A stretch of DNA of 64,000 bases from assembly GCA_023402395.1 (NCBI GenBank), contig JAEYGI010000010.1, positions 1 through 64,000 of the forward strand, in the 5' to 3' direction. Below, in pieces: positions 16,107 through 24,457 of this stretch (position 1 is its first letter; every line of letters starts with the position of its first letter). This stretch comes from Bacillota bacterium. GTDB lineage: Bacteria > Bacillota > UBA4882 > UBA8346. The position numbers were made by a program, and so were the translations under genes. Under the pieces are notes generated by a model. That model was not told where the DNA came from, did no database searches, and saw only the letters and a list, made by a program, of their open reading frames with translations.

Positions 16107-16547
16107 ATGCCTGATTTATCACAACCAGAAGCCGAAACGCTGTTCCGGATGGAAAAAGTTAGGGCTAATAATGACCAAACAACCTACCCGGGACCAGGGG
16201 GAGAACTTGAACTTCCTTTAGTATCCAGAGATCAACGAGAACATTTTTTATTGGATATTAATAGGAGTAATATAAAATTGACCAAGGTGACCTATAATAA
16301 TAGAGTGAAGGTTTCAATTATTCTCGTTAGGTTGGATATTGACGGACCTTCCCATAGAAACCCTGATGGTGCCGAAGTTCCTTGCCCTCATATACATCAT
16401 TACCGGGAAGGGTTTGGAGATAAATGGGCGATTCCTGCACCAATTGACCTGTTTAGGAATACAGATGATATATGGGAATCCTTGCGAGACTTTTTTCGGT
16501 ATTGCAACATTGTAGAGCCACCACTTATTGAGCGAGGACTATTTTGA
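16107..16547 (+). CDS. Hypothetical protein, partner of DUF1828/1829 gene
   Basis: A 146-residue soluble protein. The central part (GELELPLVSRDQREHFLLDI, then alternating beta strands, and CPHIHHYREGFGDKWAIP with several histidines) resembles the DUF6978-type partner that accompanies DUF1828 proteins, though I am unsure of the family name. GAAGGAGGTG at 16091-16100 fixes the start. Its stop overlaps the start of the next gene in TGATG, so the two are translationally coupled. Such pairs are typical of mobile regions and resemble toxin-antitoxin or conflict modules; function is unknown. An operator-like inverted repeat and a LexA-box promoter lie upstream. Confidence 0.65.
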   Translation: MPDLSQPEAETLFRMEKVRANNDQTTYPGPGGELELPLVSRDQREHFLLDINRSNIKLTKVTYNNRVKVSIILVRLDIDGPSHRNPDGAEVPCPHIHHYREGFGDKWAIPAPIDLFRNTDDIWESLRDFFRYCNIVEPPLIERGLF

Positions 16548-17311
16548 TGATTGATGAAATTCGAGATTTATTTGATCAGTATCTCGCTTGGCTTAGAGAT
16601 AAAACACAAATTAGATCACTTGAGGGAGCAGTAGAAATTACTACACCCTATTTGGATAGGCATAATGACTATTTACAGATTTACGCATTAAATAGGAATG
16701 GACGGATGATCTTAACTGATGATGCGTACGTTATCCGGGATCTGAAAATGTCCGGTTGTGAACTGGACACGCCTAAAAGACGGGACCTTCTGAGACTAAC
16801 TTTAAATGGGTTTGGAGTTCAAATAGAAAACGATTCGTTATTTGTTAATGTCACCCCTGAAAATTTCCCAATGAAAAAGCACGACCTAATTCAGGCAATG
16901 CTCGCTGTAAACGATCTTTTCTATCTTTCCGCTCCAAATGTTGCTAGTCTCTTCTTTGAGGACGTTGCCTCGTGGTTAAGAGAGTCTGATATAAGGTTTA
17001 CTTCAAAGGTAAAAATTGCTGGAAAGTCAGGATTTGATCATTGTTTTGACTTTATCATCCCACCATCAAGAATTGCACCAGAACGATTTTTACAAACTAT
17101 GAATAAACCGACAAGAAGTAACGCGGAAGCCTTAGCTTTTTCGGTAATCGATATAGTGGAATATAGAAATCCAGACTTGAAGTCATATGCGATTGTAAAT
17201 GATATGGAAAGCCCTCCACCAAATTCTGTTATTGAAGCACTTGAGAATTACCGTATTCGGCCCATCCTTTGGAGCGATAGAAATTTAAGTCTTGAGGAAC
17301 TCGCTTCGTAA
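16547..17311 (+). CDS. DUF1828/DUF1829 domain protein
   Basis: A 254-residue protein with an N-terminal DUF1828-like domain (about 1-120: EGAVEITTPYLDRHNDYLQI, then ILTDDAYVIRDL) and a C-terminal DUF1829-like domain (about 150-250). The first domain recalls a small beta-rich nuclease-like fold, but no catalytic residues can be assigned with confidence. ATG 16547 overlaps the preceding stop by one base; a GAGG lies about 10 bases upstream. With its partner it forms a compact two-gene module in the accessory region, followed at once by a terminator. Role in host conflict is inferred from context only. Confidence 0.75.
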   Translation: MIDEIRDLFDQYLAWLRDKTQIRSLEGAVEITTPYLDRHNDYLQIYALNRNGRMILTDDAYVIRDLKMSGCELDTPKRRDLLRLTLNGFGVQIENDSLFVNVTPENFPMKKHDLIQAMLAVNDLFYLSAPNVASLFFEDVASWLRESDIRFTSKVKIAGKSGFDHCFDFIIPPSRIAPERFLQTMNKPTRSNAEALAFSVIDIVEYRNPDLKSYAIVNDMESPPPNSVIEALENYRIRPILWSDRNLSLEELAS

Positions 17312-17333
17312 AAACCGTCTAAGACGGTTTTTT
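17311..17333 (+). terminator. Rho-independent terminator
   Basis: AAAACCGTCT-AAGACGGTTTTTT begins at the stop codon of the DUF1828/1829 gene, a compact hairpin with a T-run. Confidence 0.8.
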
Positions 17334-17485
17334 GTATGTCTATCCCTATAGAATATATGCCATGACCGTGCATCTTCATTTTCGTTACACGCCTACAAGT
17401 AATGATAAATTTTTTACCCCCGCAATTTCAACATTGTCCAAGCTAATACCCACTAAAATATAACAAAAAATTTCAACGGATTCCA

Positions 17486-17515
17486 TTGACTGCATATACG
17501 CATCCGTGGTATGAT
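17486..17515 (+). promoter_or_regulatory. Putative sigma-A promoter
   Basis: TTGACT (17486-17491), an 18-base spacer and TATGAT (17510-17515) lie 68 bases before the start of the small gene at 17583. Confidence 0.55.
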
Positions 17516-17582
17516 ATGTCTAAGTAATAGATTACTTGTCCGGACGGTACATCCAAACAATAACAAGCGAGGTGTAAGAATA

Positions 17583-17900
17583 ATGAACCGAAAGTATTCC
17601 ATCGCCGAACAACTCAGCGCGGCGGAACTGATCATGGCCGGATTGGCGGCCCATGGCGAACGGCTGGCCAAACGGGGGCTCGACAGCGACTTTCTCACCC
17701 GGCTGACCGCCTGCCACCGGGAGATGACCGAAAACTACGCCGCCCAGCAGGAGTATAAGGCGCTCTGGATGGGGAAAACCGAGGCCCGTCGAACGTTCCA
17801 GAACGAGCTTCAGGACCTTTGCGGCGAAGCCCGGAAAATGATCAAAGCCGAGTTGCCCCGGGAGGCCTGGCGGCAGTTTGGAATCGTCGATCAGCGGTAG
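17583..17900 (+). CDS. Hypothetical helical protein, 105 residues
   Basis: A soluble, almost entirely helical protein with no recognised domain. Charged helices run throughout (AEQLSAAELIMAGLAAHGER, EYKALWMGKTEARRTFQNEL). AGCGAGGTG at 17566-17574, 8 bases upstream, supports the start, a promoter lies at 17486 and a strong UUCG-loop terminator follows, so it looks like a free-standing expressed gene. Its GC-rich codon use matches the chromosome. No function can be assigned. Confidence 0.65.
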   Translation: MNRKYSIAEQLSAAELIMAGLAAHGERLAKRGLDSDFLTRLTACHREMTENYAAQQEYKALWMGKTEARRTFQNELQDLCGEARKMIKAELPREAWRQFGIVDQR

Positions 17901-17992
17901 AGGGTTGTTAGTTCCTGGTTCCTAGTTTTTGGTTCCTGGTTTGGGAGAGCAACGAGGCAGAAGAGGCCGGTTCGGGAGCCGGAGCTCAGATC

Positions 17993-18025
17993 GCAAAGAA
18001 GCGGCCTTCGGGCCGCTTTCTTTGC
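17993..18025 (+). terminator. Hairpin with TTCG loop
   Basis: GCAAAGAAGCGGCC-TTCG-GGCCGCTTTCTTTGC is a 14-bp stem (one bulged T) closed by a stable tetraloop. It ends transcription of the 17583 gene; just before it are GTTCCTGGTTCCTAG direct repeats. Confidence 0.65.
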
Positions 18026-18120
18026 GGACGCTTAACGAAACGCACCAGTGGAGTCACCGAATTACAATTTGACATTTCAAGCGGTATCTCATATAGTGAT
18101 GGTAATCAGTTAAGTTATAA

Positions 18121-18415
18121 TTCGAAATTCGAAACATCAAGTCGGCTTAGCAAAATCTCGTTTTAAACTGCTAAGTAGGGCCTCCCATGGCAGTCACTTG
18201 ATAACTGTCCGGCGCCTTCACTTTCACAGCGCCGGGATGAGTCTTGCCGGATTGGTTGAACTTACATATTTACATACGCGTCGTCAAAAGCGAGGAGTTC
18301 TAGGCGCGACCGAAGGAGGAACGGAACCGTACTCGATGTACGGTGAGTACCGGACTGACCGAGCAACGACGAAATCCGACGCTTTTCACGGCGCAACAGC
18401 CAATCCGGCAATTCT
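18121..18415 (+). repeat. Repeat family A, copy 4 (full length)
   Basis: This complete copy runs from CATCAAGTCGGCTTAGCAAA through CTAAGTAGGGCC, AACTGTCCGGCGC, CAGCGCCGGGATGAG, GTCAAAAGCGAGGAGTTC to CCAATCCGGCAA, in the same order as the inverted copy at 4620-4883. It ends about 100 bases before the start of the downstream gene. An open frame crosses it and joins that gene but is repeat-derived. Confidence 0.85.
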
Positions 18416-18516
18416 TTAACCCCTTCTTTCATTTTTGGCTTGTTTTTTTCTGCGGTGTCTTACTATTTATTAGAATCGTGATCCCGATACCCTTGATAAG
18501 TGATAAGGTGAATGCC

Positions 18517-20022
18517 ATGCCGATTAAATCCTACGTCACCAGCATGCCGGACAAAACCGGCGCCTTTCTGCTCGCTTCCAAGATCATCGCCCGACATAAC
18601 GGCAACATCGTCCGGGTCAGCTACAACAAAGCGGTCGACCTCCATACCTTATTCTTAGAAGTCGAAGCCTCCGACGCTGACCTGGCCGTGATCGCCGGAG
18701 AATTGGAAAGCGTCGGCTATCTGAAGCGGGAGATCGCCGAAGTCCGGGTGATCATGGTTGACATCAAAATCCCCGACCGGCCCGGCGCGGTGCTGCCGGT
18801 CCTCAAAATCCTGGACCGCTATGACATCAACATCTCCTATTTGAACTCCAAATCCGACCCGAGCGGCTATCAAAGTTTCAAAATGGGCCTGCTCATCGAA
18901 AACCCGGCCCTGATTAAGATGGTGCTCGACGACATCAGCGAAGTTTATCCCATTGACATCATCGATTACGACGATTCGGAAAAAAGCCTCGACAACACCA
19001 TCTTCTATCTCCGGCTCGCCAACGAGATGCGCGAACTGCTGGGCCTCAGCGCCGAAAAAACCATCGAGTTCATCGCCGAGTCCAACCGGATCCTGCAACT
19101 GCTTCAGGACAAAGGGGAGAACCCGGATAAGGTCTTCGGCTATATCCGCCGGTTCGCTTATTTCATCAGCCGGCACCGGGGCGCGAACTTCACGGTGGAC
19201 ATCGAAACGGTCCGGCTCGGCGGGGCCGTCACCCTCTACAGCATTCAGCCGCCCTGCGGCAGCAACACCTATGTCTTGGGCGCCCCGGATCAGCTGATGT
19301 TGATCGATACCGGATACGCCATCTACGCCGATGAATTGACGGAGGTTCTCAAAGAGTTGGTCCCCGGCTGGGAGCAAAAGATCACCGCGGTTTACATCAC
19401 CCACGCCGATGTCGACCACTGCGGGCTGCTGACGAAGCTGGAAGCGATGGGGATGAGCATCGGCCTCAACCAAAAGAGCGCCGACGGCCTGCGCCGGCAG
19501 CGCGCCGGGATGCCCGATTACCGCGAGACCAACGATTTCGGCTTTGGCTACAGCAAGCTGAGCCAGATCATCTCCGGCTACGTGCCGCCCGATCCCGGCC
19601 GGTTCGCGCTCATCGACGCCGGGACGCCGGAAGAACATTCCGATCTGCTGCGGATCGGAAGCTTTGATTTCGCCGGCCTGGAATTTGAAGTCCATGAGGG
19701 CAGCGGCGGCCATCTCTATGGTGAGATGATTTTCGCCTGCCGGAACTCCGGGATCGTCTTCACCGGCGACAATCTGGTCAATATCAGCGGCTTCTCGCCG
19801 GAGCGGGCCGAGTTCAATTCGCTGGCGCCCTACCTGATGCGCAGCGTCAATGTGGATTCCCGGAAAGCGACCGAGATGCGCCGGCAGATCATCGGCCTGA
19901 TCGAGGCCATTGAGCGGGACAAAGGACGGCCGTGCATTGTCTGCGGCGGCCACGGGCCGCTGTCGGTGCTCGCCGGCGGCAAACTGGCGAATCTCCCGGA
20001 GGCCGGACGGGTGGAATTGTAG
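18517..20022 (+). CDS. ACT-ACT-metallo-beta-lactamase fold protein
   Basis: A 501-residue cytoplasmic protein with two N-terminal ACT-like small-molecule binding domains (about 1-70 and 72-145: KTGAFLLASKIIARHNGNIV, then RPGAVLPVLKILDRYDINIS) and a C-terminal metallo-beta-lactamase-fold domain (about 225-490). The metal motif is H296-A-D298-V-D300-H301, so the second His of HxHxDH is replaced by Asp, as in the HxExDH of flavodiiron and oxygen-binding diiron proteins. This suggests a diiron or redox-type site rather than a di-zinc hydrolase (inference). AAGGTG 6 bases upstream sets the start at 18517. It is followed by lipid glycosyltransferase genes but spacing (212 bases) does not prove an operon. 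Confidence 0.82.
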   Translation: MPIKSYVTSMPDKTGAFLLASKIIARHNGNIVRVSYNKAVDLHTLFLEVEASDADLAVIAGELESVGYLKREIAEVRVIMVDIKIPDRPGAVLPVLKILDRYDINISYLNSKSDPSGYQSFKMGLLIENPALIKMVLDDISEVYPIDIIDYDDSEKSLDNTIFYLRLANEMRELLGLSAEKTIEFIAESNRILQLLQDKGENPDKVFGYIRRFAYFISRHRGANFTVDIETVRLGGAVTLYSIQPPCGSNTYVLGAPDQLMLIDTGYAIYADELTEVLKELVPGWEQKITAVYITHADVDHCGLLTKLEAMGMSIGLNQKSADGLRRQRAGMPDYRETNDFGFGYSKLSQIISGYVPPDPGRFALIDAGTPEEHSDLLRIGSFDFAGLEFEVHEGSGGHLYGEMIFACRNSGIVFTGDNLVNISGFSPERAEFNSLAPYLMRSVNVDSRKATEMRRQIIGLIEAIERDKGRPCIVCGGHGPLSVLAGGKLANLPEAGRVEL

Positions 20023-20234
20023 GCTCGGGTAAATTATCCATCGAGGGCCGCGTTCCCGTTATATTTGTTATTTCTATGCATATAGTGGTGATAATCGACT
20101 TCAATAGCGGCAGCCGGCCGGAACCCAACGCCGGGAGCGCCGCTGTCCGAAACCTTCTTTACTCCCCGGAGCTTTTTCGCTACAATAAGTCTAAAAGCGG
20201 CAAATTGTTAAATTATTTCACAAACCGTGAAAAT

Positions 20235-21353
20235 ATGGCAAAGATGAGACGAATCTTAATTCTTTCGGTTGCGATCGGCTCCGGCCATCTCAAAACGGCC
20301 GACGCCTTGGCCCAAACCTACCGGGAACGTTTCGGCGGCGAGGCGTATCCGGTGGATTTCATGCGGCGGGCCTTGCCGGGGTTCAGCGCCGTGGTGGAAC
20401 AAAGCTATTACCTGACCACCCAATACACCCCCTTCGTTTATCAATGGCTTTATCAGTTGGAGGATCGGAAGCATTCCGCGTTGCGGGGCATCGAAGCCCG
20501 GCTCGGTCTCTCCCGTTATGCCGAACTGGTACGGGAGTTCAAGCCGGACGCCATCATCTCCACGCACTCCTTTCCGGCGGTCGTGGCCTCGCGGCTGTTT
20601 CCCCGGCACCCGATCCCCAATGCCGTGGTGGTGACCGATTACACTTCGCATCACATCTGGGTCAATCCCAATACTCAGCTTTATTTCGTGGCGCATCCGG
20701 GAATGGTGGGCGAATTGCAAGCGCAAGGGGTTCCTATCGCCAAGATCAGGGTAACCGGGATCCCGGTCCGGCCGGCCTTCACGGAATCGTATGACCGGAG
20801 CCGGTTGCAGCGGCGGTTCGGGCTTGAGCCGGGGCTGATGACCCTGATGGTCATGAGCGGCGGGAACGCCATCGGCCCAATGGCCGAGGCCGTTACGGCG
20901 CTGGGGGAGTGGAAAGACCGGATTCAATTGATCGCGGTAGCGGGTCACAATCAAGGAATGTACGGCGAGTTGACGTCGCTTTTCCGCAACCTTGGCCTCA
21001 AAGGAATGGTGCTGCCTTTCGTTGATAACATTCAGGAATATATGGCCGTCTCCGATCTGCTGGTGTCGAAAGCCGGCGGGCTGACCGTGGCCGAGTCGCT
21101 GGTGATGGGCTTGCCGATACTGGTGATCCGGCCGACTCCGGGCCAGGAGGATGGGAACACCCAATTCTTGGAGAATTGCGGGGCTGGGATTTTTCTGAGC
21201 GGAATCCCGGATTTAAAGCGGGTCGTGGCCAAACTGCTCCAGCAGCCGGGCCAAATCGGGCGGATGCGCCAAAATGCCTTGAATGCCGCCCGGCCCGACG
21301 CTTCGGAATTGATATTGACCGAAATGGAACAGCTGATCCGGTTGGCCAGGTAA
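20235..21353 (+). CDS. MGDG-synthase-like glycosyltransferase (GT28 type)
   Basis: A 372-residue peripheral membrane glycosyltransferase of the monogalactosyl/diglucosyl-diacylglycerol synthase family. The N-terminal domain starts with ILILSVAIGSGHLKTADAL, the signature for the diacylglycerol side (MGDG_synth), and the C-terminal GT-B domain contains the donor-binding SKAGGLTVAESLVMGLP (about 275-292) and PGQEDGN. It would transfer a sugar from a UDP donor to diacylglycerol, making membrane glycolipid. The ribosome binding site before 20235 is weak; ATG 20244 is an alternative. The CrtO-type acyltransferase gene follows 57 bases downstream, suggesting a joint role in envelope glycolipid modification. 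Confidence 0.87.
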   Translation: MAKMRRILILSVAIGSGHLKTADALAQTYRERFGGEAYPVDFMRRALPGFSAVVEQSYYLTTQYTPFVYQWLYQLEDRKHSALRGIEARLGLSRYAELVREFKPDAIISTHSFPAVVASRLFPRHPIPNAVVVTDYTSHHIWVNPNTQLYFVAHPGMVGELQAQGVPIAKIRVTGIPVRPAFTESYDRSRLQRRFGLEPGLMTLMVMSGGNAIGPMAEAVTALGEWKDRIQLIAVAGHNQGMYGELTSLFRNLGLKGMVLPFVDNIQEYMAVSDLLVSKAGGLTVAESLVMGLPILVIRPTPGQEDGNTQFLENCGAGIFLSGIPDLKRVVAKLLQQPGQIGRMRQNALNAARPDASELILTEMEQLIRLAR

Positions 21354-21410
21354 TCGCCAAACGGATCTTCTTCGGGTGATAGCGGTTTGGCCCATGGGGG
21401 GAACGCGAAT

Positions 21411-21872
21411 ATGAGCGATCTGCTGATCTTATTCTTTGATTCCCTGTTCTGCACGTATCTGGGGGAAAAAATGCCGCGCCAACTATTTTCGCCGGAGAGC
21501 TGGCTGTTCAAGGAGAGGCTGTGGGAGCGTGGCGGCCTTATTTATCAGCGCCTGTTCCGGGTCAAGGCCTGGAAAACGCTTTTGCCCGAAGTGAGCGATT
21601 TCGTGCAGTCGATTTTTAAGAAGAAGCATTTGTGGACTTACACCAAGGATTATCTCTCCGTTTTCATCATCGAGTCCTGCAAGGCCGAGTTGACCCATTG
21701 GCTGATCATCGGCTCTTCCCTCCTGATTTCCATGGGGAGCAGCATCATGACCACTTGGCGGCTTTTCTGGATCAGCGTGGCTTTGAACTTCCCCTACATC
21801 ATCATCCAGCGCTATAACCGGCCCCGGATCATCCGGTTTATCCTGTCTTCTCACAAAATGCATTTGGGATAA
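21411..21872 (+). CDS. CrtO-type glycosyl-diaponeurosporenoate acyltransferase family protein
   Basis: A 153-residue membrane protein. It shows the family pattern: WLFKERLWERGGLIYQRLF near residue 38, then KAWKTLLPE, ESCKAELTHWLI and the C-terminal NFPYIIIQRYNRPR. Two hydrophobic segments (about 92-112 and 115-135) anchor it in the membrane. In staphylococci the named enzyme acylates a carotenoid glycoside, but no carotenoid genes are visible here, so acylation of a glycolipid made by the preceding glycosyltransferase is more likely (inference). A GGGGGGAA run 7-8 bases upstream supports the start at 21411. Confidence 0.8.
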   Translation: MSDLLILFFDSLFCTYLGEKMPRQLFSPESWLFKERLWERGGLIYQRLFRVKAWKTLLPEVSDFVQSIFKKKHLWTYTKDYLSVFIIESCKAELTHWLIIGSSLLISMGSSIMTTWRLFWISVALNFPYIIIQRYNRPRIIRFILSSHKMHLG

Positions 21873-21912
21873 AGTTCCCGGAGTACAGCGTCGCGGAGAC
21901 TGGAGTCTCTCC

Positions 21913-21941
21913 TTGACCTGCGCCTGAAAACTGGGTAATAT
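21913..21941 (+). promoter_or_regulatory. Promoter of the mntA-hepT pair
   Basis: TTGACC (21913-21918), 17 bases, TAATAT (21936-21941), 60 bases before the mntA start. A GAGACTGGAGTCTC palindrome (21897-21910) lies just upstream and could be an operator. Confidence 0.6.
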
Positions 21942-22000
21942 TTGAATCCAGCCCGGTCCTGTGATAGACTGTAGGTAGACAAGATGTAATGAGGGTTACT

Positions 22001-22447
22001 ATGAATTACGACCGGAAAAAGCTTCAAACTTTAGTTGAGAAACATCATATCTCCCTGCTGCTGCTGTTTGGATCGCGCGCGAACGGAAGGTATTCACCGG
22101 ACAGCGATCTGGACCTGGGAGTGCAATTCAACGATGACACGTACGACCATGCAGCGGTGCGTTCGGATCTGCTGGGCGTTTTTCCGGATTATGATCTGGA
22201 TCTGGTTGTCTTGAACCATAGCGATGCGGTGCTTAATTTCGAAATCATCTCCAACTGCCGGATTTTATACAGTTCCGACCCGGAGCGGTTTATCAATTTC
22301 TATCTAAATACTGTAAAAAAATATCACGACATTCAAAAATTTTTGCGCCAAGAGGATCGGTATTTAAAGAATTATGTGGGAGGTGCCGAAACTGGAGTAC
22401 CTAAACCTCATCCGCCGCAAATTGATCAATCTGGCCGAATATACTAA
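22001..22447 (+). CDS. mntA: MntA-type nucleotidyltransferase antitoxin
   Basis: A 148-residue minimal nucleotidyltransferase. The GSx10DxD signature is complete: Gly24-Ser25 in LLFGSRANGRY and Asp36/Asp38 in SDLDLGV. In type VII toxin-antitoxin pairs MntA transfers AMP to a tyrosine of HepT and neutralises it. GAGGG five bases upstream supports the start at 22001 (ATG 21989 is an alternative). Its reading frame runs 74 bases into hepT in another frame, longer than usual; the last part (GGAETGVPKPHPPQ) is unlike the family, so an original stop near 22374 may have been lost. Cytoplasmic. Confidence 0.88.
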   Translation: MNYDRKKLQTLVEKHHISLLLLFGSRANGRYSPDSDLDLGVQFNDDTYDHAAVRSDLLGVFPDYDLDLVVLNHSDAVLNFEIISNCRILYSSDPERFINFYLNTVKKYHDIQKFLRQEDRYLKNYVGGAETGVPKPHPPQIDQSGRIY

Positions 22448-22817
22448 AGAACTGAAGCCATTGCTGGATTATTCATTTGAAGAATATGTGGGGAATTATT
22501 TTATCAAACGGACCGGAGAACGGTTAATTCAATTGATCGTGGAAAACATGGTCGATATTAACTCCGTCATTATCTCCCAAAAAAATTTGCCGCCTCCCAA
22601 GGATTATTATTCATCATTTGAGCGGTTGGGCACAATCAGCGCTTTACCCCTGGATTTTGCCGGGGGGCTGGCTCCGTGTACCGGTATGCGCAACCGGTTG
22701 GTCCATGAGTACGACCGGATTGACGATCGGATTGTTTTTGACAGTATCCCCAAACTTCTAGAAATGGTCGATCAATACATTGCTTTCATCCATCAGTATC
22801 TTGAAGCTCAGCATTGA
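22374..22817 (+). CDS. hepT: HepT-type HEPN ribonuclease toxin
   Basis: A 147-residue HEPN-domain protein. The catalytic and regulatory motif Rx4HxY is present as RNRLVHEY (Arg106, His111, Tyr113); the Arg and His form the RNase site and the Tyr is the AMPylation target of MntA in characterised pairs. The preceding GMRN context and the flanking helices are typical. It is co-transcribed with mntA, and overlapping frames imply translational coupling. HepT cleaves RNA when released and is often linked to plasmid maintenance or phage defence. The codon usage matches the chromosome. Confidence 0.88.
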   Translation: MWEVPKLEYLNLIRRKLINLAEYTKELKPLLDYSFEEYVGNYFIKRTGERLIQLIVENMVDINSVIISQKNLPPPKDYYSSFERLGTISALPLDFAGGLAPCTGMRNRLVHEYDRIDDRIVFDSIPKLLEMVDQYIAFIHQYLEAQH

Positions 22818-22836
22818 AAATGAATGCGCCATTTGA

Positions 22837-22884
22837 AAAGCCTGGGGGAGGGTTCATAGACGTGAACTCAGCCGCCAGGCTTTT
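22837..22884. terminator. Bidirectional terminator between hepT and the MFS gene
   Basis: AAAAGCCTGG (22837-22846) pairs with CCAGGCTTTT (22875-22884), giving a T-run on both strands between convergent genes. Confidence 0.75.
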
Positions 22885-22936
22885 TGGGTTGTAGCGAGTT
22901 CCGGCCTTCCAGGGCAGTTCCAACGCTTCTGAAACT

Positions 22937-24205
22937 TTAATTGGAGACCTGTTTTACCTCCGGCCGCGGCGCCAGTTTCATCCGGGAGCGCAGCTTCAGG
23001 ATCAAGGGGATGATGAGCAGCAGCGTGGTCAGGCCGCAGGCCAGGAAACCGGCGCCTCCTCCGAAATGTTCCATGACGGTGCCGGCGAAGAAATTGCCCA
23101 GCGGCGTCGAGCCCTGGTTCAAAAACGCATAGACGCTCATCACCCGGCCCCGGTATTCGTCGGTGGAGTTCAGCTGGAAGATGGAGTTGGCCGTATTGAT
23201 AAAGGTCAGATTGACGAATCCGACGGCGGCGACCAAAATTATACTCAGCCAATAAACGCGGGTCAACCCGGTGCCGATCAATAAGGCCGAGACGGCCAGG
23301 GCGTCGATGATCAGCAGTTCTTTTTTGATTCCGTTGCGGCTGATATTGGCCATGACCAGCGCGGCGCAGAGCGAGCCGACTCCGGCGGCGGTCATCAGCA
23401 TGGTGTATCCGGTGGCGCCCTTCCCCAGCGCCGTCTTGGCGAAGACCGGAAGCAAAACGTCATTGTTCATGGCAAAGGTGCAAACGATCGCCATGGCCAG
23501 AACATTGTAGACCAGGGTCTCATTTTGCCGGATGTAGCCGATGCCTTCCTTGATCTCCTGCAGGACGTTCCGGCGTTCGCGCTGGATCACGCGATCCGGG
23601 GTTGAGATCAGCAGCATCCCCCAGAGCACCGCGATATAGCTGAGGCCGTTGACCAAAAAGCAGATGACCGGGCCGAACGCCAGATAAGTCAGGCCGGAGA
23701 CGGCCGGGCCGACGATTTTGGCCAGATTGACAATGGTCGAATTGAGCGAGATGGCGTTCATCAGATCCTTTTTGCCGACCATCTCGATGAAGAACGCCTG
23801 CCGGGCCGGCATATCCAGGGTTTGAGTCAGGCCGAACAGCGCGCTCAGGATAAAGACGTGCCAATATTGAACCAGGTTGAAATAGGTCAGGCCGGTCAGG
23901 ACGAAGGCCTGAAGCATGAAAATGGTCTGCGTCGCCAGCAGGATTTTTTTCTTTGGAAAGCGGTCCACCAGGACCCCGGCGAAAAGGGAGAAGAGCAGCA
24001 TCGGCAGGAATTGGCAGACGCCCAGCAAACCTACGAGAAGGGGCGATTTGGTCAGGGTATAAACCAGCCAGACTTGCGCGGTTCGCTGAATCCAGGTGCC
24101 GGTAAGGGAGATGCACTGGCCGAACCAGAAATAACGGAAATCCTTGTACTTCAGCGAGGCAAAGGTCGTATTCAATATCCCGTTGATTTTTTGCAACTGA
24201 TTCAT
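22937..24205 (-). CDS. MFS efflux transporter (EntS-like)
   Basis: A 422-residue inner-membrane protein with about 12 hydrophobic segments. The loop between segments 2 and 3 has the MFS motif GVLVDRFPKKK, and the DMPARQAFFIEMVGK and GPAVSGL segments are characteristic of the EntS/MFS_3 subfamily that exports siderophores, lipids or drugs by proton antiport. The start at 24205 is preferred because AAGGACGG lies just upstream on the minus strand; an extension to 24286 has no such site. It stands alone and divergent from the ogt gene. Substrate unknown. Confidence 0.85.
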   Translation of the reverse strand: MNQLQKINGILNTTFASLKYKDFRYFWFGQCISLTGTWIQRTAQVWLVYTLTKSPLLVGLLGVCQFLPMLLFSLFAGVLVDRFPKKKILLATQTIFMLQAFVLTGLTYFNLVQYWHVFILSALFGLTQTLDMPARQAFFIEMVGKKDLMNAISLNSTIVNLAKIVGPAVSGLTYLAFGPVICFLVNGLSYIAVLWGMLLISTPDRVIQRERRNVLQEIKEGIGYIRQNETLVYNVLAMAIVCTFAMNNDVLLPVFAKTALGKGATGYTMLMTAAGVGSLCAALVMANISRNGIKKELLIIDALAVSALLIGTGLTRVYWLSIILVAAVGFVNLTFINTANSIFQLNSTDEYRGRVMSVYAFLNQGSTPLGNFFAGTVMEHFGGGAGFLACGLTTLLLIIPLILKLRSRMKLAPRPEVKQVSN

Positions 24206-24457
24206 GATGCCGTCCTTACCAAAACGTGTAATGGCATGCATGCCACCGGGTCGAGACTTCCGCCGCGCCATCCGCCCGTCGGACATGTTGCCTAATTTAT
24301 ATTATGAATCGGTTAAGATAAAATAGCAAATGGTTTAATAAAATTGGATCGTTAAATTTGCGGCCGTGAATTGAATGAGTAAATAGCGCAAGACAATTCC
24401 GGTTTTATTTGCTAAAGTTAAAATCGGAAGCCTGGAAGAAAGGGTTTGAATCAGGGC

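Noticed and set aside
5892..17311. Complete prophage
   Set aside because: No integrase, terminase, capsid or lysis genes are present; only defence-like genes, regulators and SOS-type promoters.
18655..19953. 432-codon minus-strand open frame
   Set aside because: Antisense to the ACT-metallo-beta-lactamase gene with no recognisable domain or start signal.
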